From Nymphaea colorata (Eukaryota > Streptophyta > Magnoliopsida > Nymphaeales > Nymphaeaceae), in assembly GCF_008831285.2 (NCBI RefSeq), contig NC_045148.1, positions 372,001 through 436,000 on the forward strand: a stretch of 64,000 nucleotides of DNA, read 5' to 3'. The translations under genes and the position numbers were made by a program. Shown piece by piece: positions 63,958-64,000 of this stretch; position 1 is the first letter of the stretch, and each line of letters starts with the position of its first letter. The notes under the pieces are model-generated. The model saw nothing but the letters and a program-made list of their open reading frames with translations. It did not search any database and was not told the DNA's origin.

Positions 63958-64000
63958 GTGCTTTTTATTTTGATGTATTTTTGATAGGGTAACTCACACT

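Overview
The window is nuclear DNA of a flowering plant. It shows split genes with GT-AG introns, plant-specific families (root-cap/LEA-related secreted proteins, an SBT4-type subtilase, ARF-derived sequence) and many short plant transposons. The species cannot be fixed from the sequence alone. All exon coordinates were read by eye from splice signals and reading-frame continuity.

Layout. 1-3.6 kb is AT-rich repeat-laden DNA without a convincing gene. 3.6-14.0 kb (copy A) and 19.1-29.8 kb (copy B) are two direct copies of one ancestral segment of about 3.6 kb that carries a minus-strand three-exon root-cap-family gene. Copy B keeps an intact gene (27632-28946). Its terminal exon plus 3' flank has been amplified into a tandem array of about 1.19-kb units (19.76-28.1 kb: six truncated copies plus the one in the gene). 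Copy A is a pseudogene holding four separate insertions: a 504-bp hAT element, a 347-bp inverted-repeat MITE, a 413-bp Tourist-like MITE, and a 5485-bp TRIM-type LTR retroelement inside exon 2. For most of these, copy B supplies the empty site. The TRIM-type element (6785-12269, TSD TTGTC) is the most unusual object here. It reads LTR-internal-LTR-cargo-internal-LTR. The cargo is three tandem copies of an ARF7/ARF19-like glutamine-rich exon fragment in antisense, each joined to a short open reading frame from an unidentified acidic protein.

Between copies A and B (14.0-19.1 kb) lie an approximately 1-kb imperfect hairpin repeat, two possible exons of an unidentified minus-strand gene, and a MurC-like Mur ligase pseudogene fragment.

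30.6-32.0 kb holds a third, intact root-cap-family gene on the plus strand, divergent from gene B. 32.7-38.6 kb holds a complete 11-exon, 742-residue subtilisin-like protease of the SBT4.14/XSP1 type on the minus strand. 38.7-46.6 kb is intergenic with tandem repeats, a MITE and a possible upstream leader. 46.7-63.96 kb holds the first 21 coding exons (889 codons) of a DEAH-box spliceosomal RNA helicase of the PRP2/ESP3/DHX16 type, which runs off the right edge. Several of its introns carry transposon copies related to others in this window.

The genes do not form a pathway. The root-cap proteins and the subtilase are predicted secreted proteins; the helicase is nuclear housekeeping. The main story is local gene duplication followed by exon amplification and transposon insertion.
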